NCBI GenBank assembly: GCA_024760905.1
Contig: CM045733.1
Span: forward strand, 14,667,501-14,731,500
Source of the DNA: Plotosus lineatus
Lineage: Eukaryota > Chordata > Actinopteri > Siluriformes > Plotosidae
DNA: 64,000 bases
Reading direction: 5' to 3'
The notes under the pieces: model-generated
Database searches by the model: none
What the model was told of the DNA's origin: nothing
The model's input: the letters and a program-made list of their open reading frames with translations, nothing else
Made by a program: the position numbers and the translations under genes
Shown here: in pieces, positions 1-13,387 of the stretch
Layout: every line of letters begins with the position of its first letter
Numbering within the stretch: position 1 is the first letter of the stretch

Positions 1-89
1 CTTTAACCCTCCACACATTGAACACACAAGGCTATTGTGTGTGACAATAAATGAATGCATCAGGTATAACAATTGGCTTCCTAAACCTT

Positions 90-159
<70 letters not shown>

Positions 160-163
160 CTAG
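1..163. repeat. Intron end with (TG)33 tract
   Basis: This is the tail of an sbf1 intron. A perfect (TG)33 run fills 93-158 and lies directly against the acceptor (AG at 162-163), where a polypyrimidine tract would normally be. Nothing coding is visible before it. Confidence 0.85.
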
Positions 164-232
164 GACTGCTCTCACATGGATGAACATGGCATTGCAGCAG
201 CTCTCCTGCCACTAGTCACGGCTTTCTGTCGG
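164..232 (+). CDS. sbf1: sbf1 window exon 1 (end of DENN region / start of SBF2 region)
   Basis: This exon has 23 codons in phase 0, from AG at 162-163 to donor gtaagt at 233. It encodes the conserved stretch [17 protein letters not shown] that joins the DENN module to the SBF2 region. The ATG at 176 is an internal methionine, not a start. Confidence 0.9.
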
Positions 233-867
233 GTAAGTTTTCCCCTGCACCCGCAGCACCGCGTCTCCCATCAAGGAGATTTTCGAGAACTTTCATTATT
301 TTCCACTTTATTGTTTCTTCTTTCTTCCTTAATTCCTTCCTCCCTTCATTATGGTTCATTTTCTTTCTGTAATTTTGTCAACTCTTCCATTAGGCCTTCC
401 TTCCTTTCTCCCCTAATTTTTCCCCTTCAACCTTCCTTCACTAATTCCTGTAAATCTTTCTTTTATTCATCCTTCCTTTCTTTGGTACTTTATTTCTTGA
501 TTTCATTCTTCTATTCCTTTCTTCTTTCCAATTTTACTTCACTTATACGGCACGCCATGACTTCAGCACTCCACTGTGTGGAGCCTGTCTTTATATTTTG
601 GCTCTGTGTCTCTTTAAGGAAAGTGTGCACGTGGCTGTTGTGGCGTCAGAGAAAACCATCGAGATCTCAGCCTATCTGAAGTCATGTGACTTGGCTGTGT
701 GTTTTATGCTGATATGATGAGCATGCTCAGTTGTCTCTGCCGCCTTTTTTGTTCATATCAACCACCACAATTAATTCATCCTCCTTCGTGTTACCCTCTC
801 ACATACTGACTCTGAGCTGAGTCAGCAGCATTATTGGGCCTGCAAAAATCTAACCATCTGGTTATAA

Positions 868-906
<39 letters not shown>

Positions 907-1329
907 AGAAACTGGGAGGAGGCATTACGCAGTTTGCCTACAGCTGTGTACAGGAACACATGGTGTGGACCAACATGCAGTTTTGGGAGGCCATGTTTTA
1001 CAGCGATGTGCAGAACCATATTAAAGCTCTGTATCTGGACACAGAAAACCAAGCCACTGTAAGGGTCGAAAACACTTGGCATGTAGATATCAGTTTCATA
1101 ATTTAAACATTCCAGGTCATTGAAGGAAGGGATTTTGTAGCTGTTAAAGTGAACTGTGAGTGAATTACTAGGTTATACTTAATTATTCACCTCAGGCTTG
1201 GTGGATAACACTTATTTCCCGTACCGTTCCTTCACTTGGACTATTCTCCTATACAGGAATCCCTCACTTTCCGCGGTTAATTGGGACCGAGATCCCCCCG
1301 CGACTGCCAAATTCCGCAAAATAGGATCA

Positions 1330-1397
<68 letters not shown>

Positions 1398-3725
1398 TTT
1401 TATATATATGTTTTTTCTTTATTATGCATTTTTTTGGCCAATTTGACTCCGAAGTGACGTATAGTCCGGAAAATACAGCAATCATGTTTGTCACTAGATA
1501 GCGAACCAGCCAGTGTAGTTTCCATGTAGTATATATTAATTAGGGATAGTTCCAGGGTTTCTTAGAGGTAGGATTAAGTGAGGAGGAGATACAGGGTAAT
1601 AGTTCAAGGACCAACCCATAACAGCAAATTTCTGCATCATAATAAAACACAATGGTTTTAATTCAACTAATTTTACGAGGTTAACATGAATCATTCTTTA
1701 TCTAATCAGAGTATCTCTGTCTCTGTGTTAGGATGCGGATGGTGCAGGCAGGCCAGAGCAGGTCAGCGCTCTTGAGTTGGCGTCGGAGCAGACGCGCCTG
1801 TGGCCCACGCTGAGTAAAGAAAGTCAGCAGGAACGTGTGCAGAAGGAAGAGAGCACAGTGTTCAGCCAGGCCATCCACTATGCAAACCGCATGAGCTACC
1901 TGCTGCTGCCACTCGACACCAGCAAGAACCGCCTGCTGCGCACCACCGGCCTGGCCGAGGTCGAGAGCGTCAGTAACAGCTTCGTCACTAACAGGTGTGA
2001 ACTGGACAACATGCTGAATAGTATCGTACATACTAGTCCTTCTGAAAAAATTAGCATATTGTGATAAAGTTAATTATTTTCTGTAATGTACTGATAAACA
2101 TTAGACTTTCATATATTTTAGATTCATTACAAACAACTGAAGAAGTTCAAGCCTTTTATTGTTATAATATTGATAATTTTGGCAAAAAAGTAAAGAAAAA
2201 CCAAAAATCCATATCTCAAAAAATTAGCATATTTCATCCGACCAATAAAAAAGTCAACCTTCAAATAATTATGTTCAGTTATGCATTCAATAGTTGGTCG
2301 GGAATCCTTTTGCAGAAATGACTGCTTCAATGCGGCGTGGCATGGAGGCAATCAGCCTGTGGCACTGCTGAGGTGTTATGGAGGCCCAGGATGGTTCGAC
2401 AGTGGCCTTAAGCTCATCCACAGTGTTGGGTCTGGTGTCGCTCAACTTTCTCTTCACAATATCCCACAGATTCTCTATGGGGTTCAGGTCAGGAGAGTTG
2501 GCAGGCCAATTGAGCACAGTAATACCATGGTCAGTAAACCATTTAGCAGTGGTTTTGGCACTGTGAGCAGGTGCCAGGTCGTGCTGAAAAATGAAAATCT
2601 TCGTCTCCATAAAGCTTTTCAGCAGATGGAAGCATGGAGTGCTCCAAAATGTCCTGATAGTTAGCTGCATTGACCCTGCCCTTGATAAAACACAGTGAAC
2701 CAACACCAGCAGCTGACATGGCACCCCAGACCATCGGTACTTGACACTGGACTTCAGGCATTTTGGCATTTCCTTCTCCCCAGTCTTCCTCCAGACTCTG
2801 GCACCTTGATTTCCGAATGACATGCAAAATTTGCTTTCATCCCAAAAAAGTACTTTGGACCACTGAGCAACAGTCCAGTGCTGCTTCTCTGTAGCCCAGG
2901 TCAGGCGCTTCTGCCGCTGTTTCTGGTTCAAAAGTGGCTTGACCTGGGGAAAGCAGCACCTGTAGCCCATTTCCTGCACACGCGATGTTTCTACTCCAGA
3001 CTCAGTCCACTGCTTCCACATGTCCCCCAAGGTCTGGAATCGGCCCTTCTTTCACTTTTTCCTTCCCACAGACGTCCCACTGAGGTGGCTTGATACAGCA
3101 CTCTGGGAACAGCCTATTCGCTTTGAGATTTCTTTCTGTGTCTTACCCTCTTGCTTGAGTGTGTCAATGATGGCCTTCTGGACAGCAGTCAGGTCGGCAG
3201 TCTTACCCATGATTGCGGTTTTGAGTAATGAACCAGGCTGGGAGTTTTTAAAAGCCTCAGGAATCTTTTGCAGGTGTTTAGAGTTAATTGGTTGATTCAG
3301 ATGATTAGGTTAATAGCGCGTTTAGAGTACCTTTTCATGATATGCTAATTTTTTAAGATAGGAATTTTGGGTTTTCATGAGCTGTATGCCAAAATCATTA
3401 GTATTAAAACAATAAAAGACCTGAAATATTTCAGTTGGTGTGCAATGAATTTTAAATATATGAAAGTTTAATTTTTATCAGTGCATTACAGAAAATAATG
3501 AACTTCATCACAATATGCTAATTTTTTGAGAAGGACTAGTTATTGGTGCTCCGTGTAAGGTCGCTGTGTGAAAGTTTTTGTTTCACACTAAACGATTTTC
3601 GTACTGATATTGTCTAACAGACAGTTACAAATCCTGAAACACACCAGAACAAATACAGATGGCACCATCTCAGCTCACGATGGTTGGACGGGCCTGATAC
3701 AGTAACATGTCCATGTCTCGTGTGC

Positions 3726-3777
<52 letters not shown>

Positions 3778-3993
3778 GTATGTGCAGCATTGCTGGCAGT
3801 ATGGCTGAGAGCTATGATACCGAAAGTGGCTTTGAGGACGCTGAAAGCTCCGACGTGGCCAATTCAGTAGTCCGCTTCATCAACCGCTTTGTGGATAAAG
3901 TGTGCAATGAAAGCGGCGTGACCAACGAACACCTGAAGGCCCTTCACATCATGATACCAGGTAGAAAAGCCACAATTTGAGTCAATCACACAG

Positions 3994-4037
<44 letters not shown>

Positions 4038-4041
4038 TATA

Positions 4042-4103
<62 letters not shown>

Positions 4104-7100
4104 ACCTCCCATGGACCCACCACCCATGGGAGGAGTTTTAGGGGTCGGGTGCAATGTGAGTTTGGTGGCAGCCAAAGGCATGGGTTCTGTCGGACCAATC
4201 CTCGGCTACTTACTCTGACCCTCGGGACATGGAATGTCACCTCTCTGGCGGGGAAGGAGCCTGATTTGGTGCGTGAGGTGGAGAGATACCGACTAGATAT
4301 AGTCGGGCTCACCTCAACGCATAGCTTGGGCTCTGGAACCATCCATCTCGAGAGTGGCTGGACCTTATTCTATTCTGGAGTTGCTTATGGGGAGAGGCGG
4401 CGAGCCAGTGTGGGTATTCTTGTTGCCCCCCCCCCACCCCCCCCACCACCACCCCGTCTCGGTGCCCAAATGTTGGCGTTCTCCCCGGTTTACGAAAGGG
4501 TAGCTTCTCTCCATCTTCTGACGGGGGGACGGGCCCTGACTGTTATTTGTGCTTATGCACCAAATGACAGTTCAGAGTACCCACCCTTTTTGGAGTCTTT
4601 GGGGGGGGTTGGAGAACGCTCCATCGGGAGACTCACTCGTTGTCTTTGGAGACTTCAACGCCCATGTGGGCAACGATAGTGTGACCTGGAAGGGTGTGAT
4701 CGGTAGGTATGGCCTCTCCAGTCTAAACCCGAATGGTGTTTCGTTGCTGGACTTCTGTGCTCCTCACAGTTTGTCTATCACGAACACCATTTTCGAACAT
4801 AAGTGTGCCCATAAGTGCACTTGGCACCAGAACACCCTCGGTCGCAATTCGATGATTGACTTTGTAGTCATGTCATCGGACTTGCAACCATATGTTCTGG
4901 ACACTCGGGTGAAGAGAGGAGCTGAGCTGTCTACCGATCACTACCTGGTGGTGAGTTGGCTTTGGTGGTGGGGGAGGTTGCCTTCCAGACCTGGCAGGCC
5001 CAAGCGTGTAATCAGGGTCTGCTGGGAACGTTTGGCGGAGTCCCCTGTCCAAGAGGCCTTTAACTCCCACCTCCAGCAGAGCTACAACAACGTCCCGGAG
5101 GAGGCGGGGGACATGGAATCCGAATGGGTCATGTTTCGTGCCTCCATTGCTGAGGTGGCAGCCCATAGCTGTGGCCGTAAGGTTGTCGGTGCTTGTCGTG
5201 GCGGTAATCCCCGAACCCGGTGGTGGACACCTGTGGTGAAGGGGGCCGTCCAGCTGAAGAAGGAGGCCTATCGGGTTTTATTAGCCTGCAGGACTCCCGA
5301 GGCAGCAAACAAGTACCAGCAGGCCAAACGTGCTGCAGCCGCGGCTGTCGCAGATGCAAAATCTCGGGCGTGGGAGGAGTTCAGTGAGGGCCTAGAGAGT
5401 GATTATCGGTTGGCCTCAAAAAGGTTCTGGACCACCATCCGACGCCTCAGGAGGGGGAAGCAGTTCTTCACAAACACAGTTTACACTGGAGGTGGGGAGC
5501 TGCTTACCTCAACTGGGGATGTCGTCGAGAGGTGGAGGGAATACTTTGAGGATCTCCTCAATCCCACCAACACGCCCTCCGTGAAAGAGGAAGACCCTGG
5601 GGGTTCGGGTGGGGGTCCGCCCATCACTGGAGTGGAGGTCCCTGAGGTTGTCAAAAAGCTCCTCATTAGTCGAGCTCCGGGGTTGGCCGAGATCCGCCCG
5701 GAATATCTCAGGGCTCTGGATGTTGTCGGACTGGCTTGGTTGACACGTCTCTGCAACATCGCGTGGTCATCAGAGGCTGTACCTCTGGATTGGCAAACTG
5801 GGGTGGTGCTCACAATTTTTAAGAAGGGGGACCGGGGGGGGGGGGGGGGTTTCCAATTATCGGGGAATTACACTCCTCAGCCTACCTGGGAAAGTCTATG
5901 CATGGGTACTAGAGAGGAGGATCCGACCGATAATCGAACCTCGGATTCAGGAGGAGCAATGTGGTTTTCGTCCTGGCCGTAGCACTCTTGAGCAACTCTA
6001 TACGCTCCATAGGATTCTGGAGGGGGCATGGGAGTTTGCCCAATCTGTCCACATGTGCTTTGTGGATTTGGAGAAGGCTTTCAACCGTGTCCCTCGAACG
6101 ATCTTGTGGGGCGTGCTCCGAGAGTACGGCGTTCTGGACCCGTTGCTACAAGCTATTTGGTTGCTGTTTCACTGAAGCCAGAGTTTAGTCCGTATTGGCA
6201 ACAACAGGTCAAATTAATTTCCGTTGGGAGTTGGAGTCCGCCAAGGCTGTCCTTTGTTACCGATTCTGTTCCGAATTTTTATGGACAGAATTTCTAGGCG
6301 CAGTCAAGGCGATGAGGGGTTCTGGTTTGGTGGCCATCGGATCTCGTCTCTGCTTTTTGCGGATGATGTTGTCCTTTTGGCTTCATCAAGTCGGGACCTC
6401 CAGCTCTCATTGGAGCGATTCGCAGCCAAGTGCGAAGCAGCCGGGATGAGGATCAGTACCTCCAAGTCTGAGGCCATTGTTCTCAGTCGGACAAGGGTGG
6501 AATGCACCCTCCGGGTTGGGAATGAGGTCCTGCCCCAAGTGGAGGAGTTTAAGTATCTTGGGGTCTTGTTCATGAGTGAGGGAAGGATGGAGCGAGAGAT
6601 CGACAGACGGCTCGCTGCAGCCTCTGCTGTTAAGCGGTGCCTGTACCAGTCCGTTGTGGTGAAGAAGGAGCTGAGCCGCAAGGCGAAGCTCTCAATTTAT
6701 CAGTCGATCTATGTTCCAACCCTCACCTATGGTCACAAGCTTTGGGTAATGACCGAAAGAACAAGATCACGGATCCAAGCGGCTGAAATGAGCTTCCTTC
6801 GCCGGGTGGCGGGGTTCTCTCTCAGTGATAAGGTGAGAAGCTCCGCTATCCGGGGAGAGCTCGGAGTAGATCCGCTGCTCCTCCGCATTGAGAGGGGCCA
6901 GTTGAGGTGGCTCGGGCATCTGGTCAGAATGCCCCCGGACGTCTCCCTGGTGTGGTGTTTCGGGCATGTCCAACCGGGAAGAGACCCCGGGGTCGACCTA
7001 GAACACGCTGGAGGGACTATGTCTCTCGGCTTGTCTGGGACCGCCTCGGTGTCCCCCCAGGAGAGTTGGAGGAAGTGGCTCGGGAGAGGGACGTCTGGAC

Positions 7101-10100
7101 CACTTTGCTTAGGTTGCTGCCCTCGCGACCCAACCCAGGACTAAGCGGACATGTAGTCAGTGGGAGAGCAAGTCGTGCATTGTTTGAATGGTGCATTTCG
7201 TAAGGAGAACTTGTTTCATATACAGAGACAAAAAATTTCAGAAAATGTTTTTCGTAAACTGGATTTTTCGTATTCTGGGACTATCGTAAAGTGAGGTACC
7301 ACTGTACTTGTCAATATTGTCAAGAATTTTTGAAAGCTTCCCAAAACTATTATTCATCACGCTAGACAGTCTCCACCACCGAATTTATCCTCAAAGCTAG
7401 ACTTGTTTTAGTTCTTCATGGATGCTGTTTTTTTTTTTCTTTTCCTTTATTTTGAAACATGCTTGTAGAAGATTGATCACGTTATCTTACCTTTGCCGTA
7501 TATAAGATTGTGATCACTTGGAACAATATTCAACCCACCAGACTGACAGCTACAGACACCAGACTGACAGATACCAGGATTCAGTACATTTATGTTAATC
7601 AATTCAGTAAAGTTGAACATGCATTTAAAATTGGTCACTTTTATGCAAGCTACTATGAATGCTCTTTGAGCAAGCATCAGTGCTGAAGTCTCCAAGTGTT
7701 ATGCACTCTGCAGTGTCAAAATTATGAAAATTCAGTTTTGGTGGTCTGTAGCATTATACTCGATATTATTGGTTTTGTCCATGGGAAGAGAATGTCAAAC
7801 CATACTGATTCAAAATTGTTGTCGTAGCATCTTTGGAGTTAAAGGCGGGATCACTCCTGATGTACGCACCAACTTCACCTCCCTCGTGGTTATGATCCTT
7901 ATGAACCAAAAAATATCCCGGGATCACCTGAACTCATTATGAACCCTAAGTGGTGTTCAGCAGTAGTTCCTCTGTGTAAATAGTTTTGTTTTGTTGCTGT
8001 ATAAAGTGGAAGAATAGAATTATTGTAGGCTGAGTGTTGCTTTATGACACAACAGCATTAAGGTATTATTCTGGATAAGCATCTGAATATGACGTGAAGC
8101 CACGAAACGTGTCCCCACTAACAGATCGTTTCACGCCTAGTGGCACAACCATGGCTCCCAAAACCTGTGTGGTGAAGAACCTAGCTGGGGAGCAGCTTTA
8201 TCGTAGTACAGCTGCAACGGTACATTTAGCTTTGCAAGATTTTGTTTGAGATAATTACAAACACTTGCGCTTTTTTTTGTCCCCAAGCCGAATGGCTCAT
8301 CAGGACTGAGCTTATTCTTGTTTCTGTAGCATGAAGTGACTCGGAGTTCAACTCCTTCTTGTTGGGCCACTAGTCCATTGTGGGCTACCTTCACGGTACA
8401 GACAGTCGTCGACTTACGACCTATGCGAGTTACTGTGGTGAAGCATGATTCATGGCAGTGCAGTGCGAGTGTTGCGTACGACAGTTGTTTGCGCTGCCGG
8501 CAGCGCCAGCATCTTAAAAAGCCAAGCAGGAGATGATGCAGCTTCACTTTCTAACTGTTGAGTTCAGAGAAAATCTATTCATCTACTTTCAATGCCACGA
8601 TACTGTGGCGCGAAGCAGAGAGCCAATCCTTTCTGTGTGCGGGCGGGTCCGATACCTTGAAACTCTAATTTTATTGGACTCACACGCAGCAGTGTTTATG
8701 TGAGAGGAAGCGCATCCCAACTTTTGGCAATCAGCTGCTCTGCGGACTGAAGTTTTTCCATGTCTGTCCATTTGTGTTTGCTTTCCAGCTGTGCTTGGCT
8801 TTGTGCAAATGAGCTGATCAAAATGAGGGAAATTTATCTCCTTACTCAAACAACACGTGCAGTCTGTGGCTGGTGTTACTGTATAACCCAATAAAATTAG
8901 AGTTCGAAGGTATCGGACCCACCCACACACTGGAGTACAGAAAGGATTGGCTGTCCACTGTGCGCCACAGTGACGTGGAATTGAAAATAGATGTATAGAT
9001 TTAAATGGGCGAGATTTATTCATCTGGTTTTGTTTGGCATGAGTATATTTGGATGGAAAGTCGACATACGACCAGATCGCTTTACGACCGGTCTGTCGGA
9101 ACCAAAAGTGGTCGTAAGTTGACGACTGTCTGTATTTCTATTTACGCTGGTACCCGTGTGGACAGAGTCAGACTTGTGTTTACTCAGCAGTCTTATCATG
9201 GTGAGGGTCTGACAGGATTCCAACTCATGGCACCACTGGCCCTTGGAAGTAAATGAAATGTATAAAAGCTGTAATGCATTAAAACTGACTGGTAAGAATA
9301 ATTATCTTGACAGACAAAAATACAAATAGATATTACTTTAATTAAAGATACAAGGATCCCTCGCTACTTTGCGCTTCAATTCATGCGGCTTCAGTGCATC
9401 GCGCTTTTTTTTTTTTTTTTTTTTAATAAATATTCAACGAATTAAAAAATAAGGAAATTTAGGAAGACCAGGGGAAAAAGTTAAGGAAAATACCACAAAA
9501 ACAAGGCCAATTATGCAAAAACAAAAACCCACACAAAACAAAAAAAACAACCCAAAACCCCCCATCAAAACTACTAACATTTTTATGTGAGGTGTACATC
9601 TGAATGCGTGCATGTACATCTGTGTGCGCTTGCACACACTCAGATGCGCACCTCACATAAAAATGTATGTGTGTGTGTATTTGTATTTTATTTACATCTT
9701 ATGCATTATTTTTGAATGTTTAATTGTTATTACAGTGGTACCTCACCTTATGAAATTAATCCGTTCCAGGGGTGGTTTCGTAACTTGATTTTTTTCGTAA
9801 GTTGAGTTGCATTTTACATGTAAAATGCCTGATTCATACCAAGGCCCCAATACTACCCCTAAACCCTTTAAAAATTATAAAAGTACAGTAGGCCCTTGAC
9901 ATTCGCGGGGGTTCGGTTCCAAGCCCTCCCACGAATCGAGATAATCCGCCAGTTCTGTACCGGGAAGTAAAACCCCATGTATTACGTCACATGCACGAAT
10001 GAGCAGCCGGAAGTAAAATACTATGTATCTATTACATGTGCTAAAATGTGCTTCTTAAACACATTCTATCGACAGTCTTACTCATTAATTCAGTATTTAT

Positions 10101-12387
10101 GTAGTAAAATGTAGTAATGATTAAGAAAAACTTAAATTTTTTTACTGTGATATTGATTGATAATAAAATATAAACATTATACAGCATACATGTAAAAACA
10201 CATTAACAGGCATTCTCTGAAAAACATACAGCAGTGTAGTTTTCAAAAATGCCCACTAGAGGAATGTACTGTATTGCATTAGGCATGAGATGACTGAATT
10301 CAGGTATTAACTGCATTCAGTCCGAGCAGCTCAGCCACGCCCCTCAGCCGGAGCGAGTTCAAACAGACTTTTAGAGTGAGAAAGTTAGAGGCATTACAAA
10401 CCAGAGGGCGATTTGAGTTAATCCCCTGGTGCAGAGGTGAGTGTGCTTTTGTTTATTGGGAGTGTGTGCTATGTGTGCTACCAAGTAGCTCAGCCACGCC
10501 CCTCAGCCGAAGCAGAGAGTAAATAGTTAGATCCATGGCGCCAAAATTAAAGTCCGTCCCCCAAACCACAAACCATAACAAAAAGGACATAAAAGAACAG
10601 GAAATGTAATAAATTGGATAAACAAAACAAAATGAGAAACATGCTACACCACAGTAAAAAAAAAAAATAACACACAAACATTACCTTAGGTCATGTACTG
10701 GAATAATAATTGAAAAATACTTTAATAGTGGAGTGTTTTACAACAGTTCAGACGATTATTCCTCTTCAGGCCAATGGCACTTCACAGGAAACTGTCGTTT
10801 CTTCCGGAGAAAGTCTTATTTCTTCAGAAGAGACACCCAACGTCATTACCATTTTCTGGTGCTTAGCAGGAGTGATATCATAGAACTTGACTGGTAATTA
10901 AAATACACTAAATAAAAGGCTCATTACCAACTTGTGCACGAATGAGGAAAAAGGGGCGTTACATAATCTCAACCAATCAATAGGAAGGAAGACAGCCAGG
11001 AAAGCCATTGGCTGAATTTGAATCACATGCGAGCTGCTCGGCAGTATACGAATACTCAAACCGCGAATAGGCAAGGGCCTACTATATACCTTTTAAGGCC
11101 TCCTTTTGCTGCAATATCATACCGATGGTAGACGGGTTTGGCCATATTCCTTTGCGATATCACTCAACCGCATGCCACGAGCCCACTTCATCTTTTCACT
11201 CGCACTGGGAATCACTTTCTAGGGGCCCATGATGAATGATGAAAAATAAAGTTGCAAAGAGCACACTCGAAAAACTCTACATTCGAAAACCTACTTCGCG
11301 GAATTCGCCGGTCGCGGGGGGATCTTGGTCCCAATTAACTACGAAAAGTGAGGGATCTCTGTATTTCATCTTGTATTCTTTCTTTATTTTTTTTTTCTGT
11401 AACAGCACACACAAAGTCTGGACTCAGTGAAATGTCATTTATATTAATTATAAATTGTTCAAAATGGATTTTTATCTTTAATGGTTCAGAAGCTCTGGTT
11501 CGTGGTGCTGAATTATTTACGAGAGCGTTTAAAAGTGCATGAAGTGACATTCAGTTCTATTTTAAAGCTACTGTGTCCTACGCTTTTGTAAGCCGCCGTG
11601 ACCAAACACTGTGGCTGTTTCCCGCATTGTCTGCTTAAAAGACGGCAGCAGCAAGATCTGCTACTGATTTGACCCTCTTAACCGCTGTATGTTTTTGTTT
11701 TTTTCTGTACAGATATTGTTCAGATGCACATCGAGACACTGGATGCAGTGCACAGAGAGAGCAAGAGGCTTCCTCCTATCCAAAAGGTAACCAACTCAAA
11801 ATTATACATTTGAGCTGGACTCCACAGACAGGCTAGAAACTCACACCTGCACCCACCCGTACCACTCCCAACACTGCGGCGTGAGAGTGCCACAGCAGAC
11901 TGTCTATGTGATAGTGGGCAGTGGTGGCTTAGTGGATGAAGTAATGGGCTGCTAATCTGAATGTCAGCCGCTCAATCCCCACTATTGCCATTGTTGCGCA
12001 CTTGAGCATGGACCTTGACCCTCAATTGCCCAGTTGTGTAAGAAAACATGATAATTGTAAGTTGCTCTGGATGAGAGCGTCTGCCAAATGCTGTAAATGT
12101 GTGACGGCACACTGAGTGGTGCATGCTGGGGTTTGTAGTCCCACCACTGTTGCTATCACACCCTGCTGAATAAACACAAAATCTAATATAATCTGCTTCT
12201 GAAACTATAAAAGTGAGTTCAATGTAGTTTTATCCTCAGCTCCACCCCAAGAAAAATGTCCTGCATCATTAATTCTTGTGGATAAGTGTGTGGAACCCAC
12301 CTGGTTGTAGTCTGTCTCTGAGAATTCTTTTATAGGGCATGGCACATTTATTAGAATTCGGCTTCTCTGCTAAGTGTCACATTAACC

Positions 12388-12434
<47 letters not shown>

Positions 12435-13016
12435 AATTAGCACAGGTTCCCTAATGTTAAATTCCGGACCCAAAACAGCTGAGTCATGCCACGTGTCACC
12501 ATTTACAGCACACTAACTGAATATAATTATATACAACTATACATTCATGATATTTATATTTACATTTATACACTTATTTACATGCCCAAAACGGTCACCA
12601 TGCAGTGCCATGTGTGTGCTCATTTTGAATGAATACTTTGAGTTTGTTAAAAATATTTTACACCAGCGAGATTGCTGATATTCTGTAGTATTGCTTTTAT
12701 TCAGTGTACGTACTATAAATAAAATCTCTCCCTCTCTTATTCTCTCTCTCTCTCTCTCTCTCTCTCTTTACCCCAATCCTCTCTCCAGCCCAAGCTCCTG
12801 AGGCCAGCACTCTTGGTAGGTGAGGAGTTTGTGATGGACGGTATGCGTGTGCACCTCCTATCAGATGGAAGGGATGAGGCCACAGGTGTGATGGGGGGTC
12901 CGCCTCTCCTGCCCGCAGAGGGTGCCGTCTTCCTCACCACCTACAGAATCATTTTTAAGGGCATGCCCAATGATCCTCTGGGTAGGAGAGCACCGCTAAT
13001 ACAGAGCTGCACCATG

Positions 13017-13056
<40 letters not shown>

Positions 13057-13342
13057 TACACTTTAACTGTCTGATGTAATATGAACTTTATACTTAGTTT
13101 TGGATTTTCCATTAGTTTCTTCCTGACATGGTAAAAAAAAGCATTATGTTTATAAAAGTATTTTCTTGTCCTTGTCATTAGTATCTTTGTATGGCGTTGG
13201 TATGCCAAAATTGTTTCCTAATAGGTTCATCTCCTATTGACCAATCAGAATACAGATTTTATGAGCTCTCTGGAGACCAAGGAACATGCACACAAGGTTT
13301 AGGTATCAGGAAGATTGTGTGTGTCCACTCACCACACTATTA

Positions 13343-13387
<45 letters not shown>

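Larger units (their letters stand above)
4100..7152 (+). mobile_element. Non-LTR retrotransposon (APE endonuclease + RT), degenerate copy A
   Basis: This is a 5'-truncated LINE in the sense orientation of sbf1. The endonuclease part has [14 protein letters not shown] (about 4208), [10 protein letters not shown] (about 4645) and [10 protein letters not shown] (about 4930). The reverse transcriptase has [14 protein letters not shown] (about 6227), [12 protein letters not shown] with the catalytic FADD (about 6350), and the C-terminal [10 protein letters not shown] and [15 protein letters not shown] blocks up to about 7140. Frameshifts near 4600 and 5950-6230 and homopolymer expansions make it inactive. 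The clade is probably RTE/Rex-like, but I cannot fix it without alignment. Confidence 0.9.
9351..11361. mobile_element. Outer Tigger-like MITE, interrupted by nested insertions
   Basis: The left end (caaggatccctcgctacttt, TA at 9349-9350) and right end (gtgagggatctctg, TA at 11362-11363) belong to the family of 19785-20268, 32571-33048 and 52497-52945. The left part runs to about 9730 and the right part resumes at about 11290. The intervening 1.55 kb is other transposons. Confidence 0.85.

Noticed and set aside
176..679. Open frame from ATG at 176 running into the intron
   Set aside because: Only 164-232 is coding; a clear gtaagt donor follows and the rest is T/C-rich intron.
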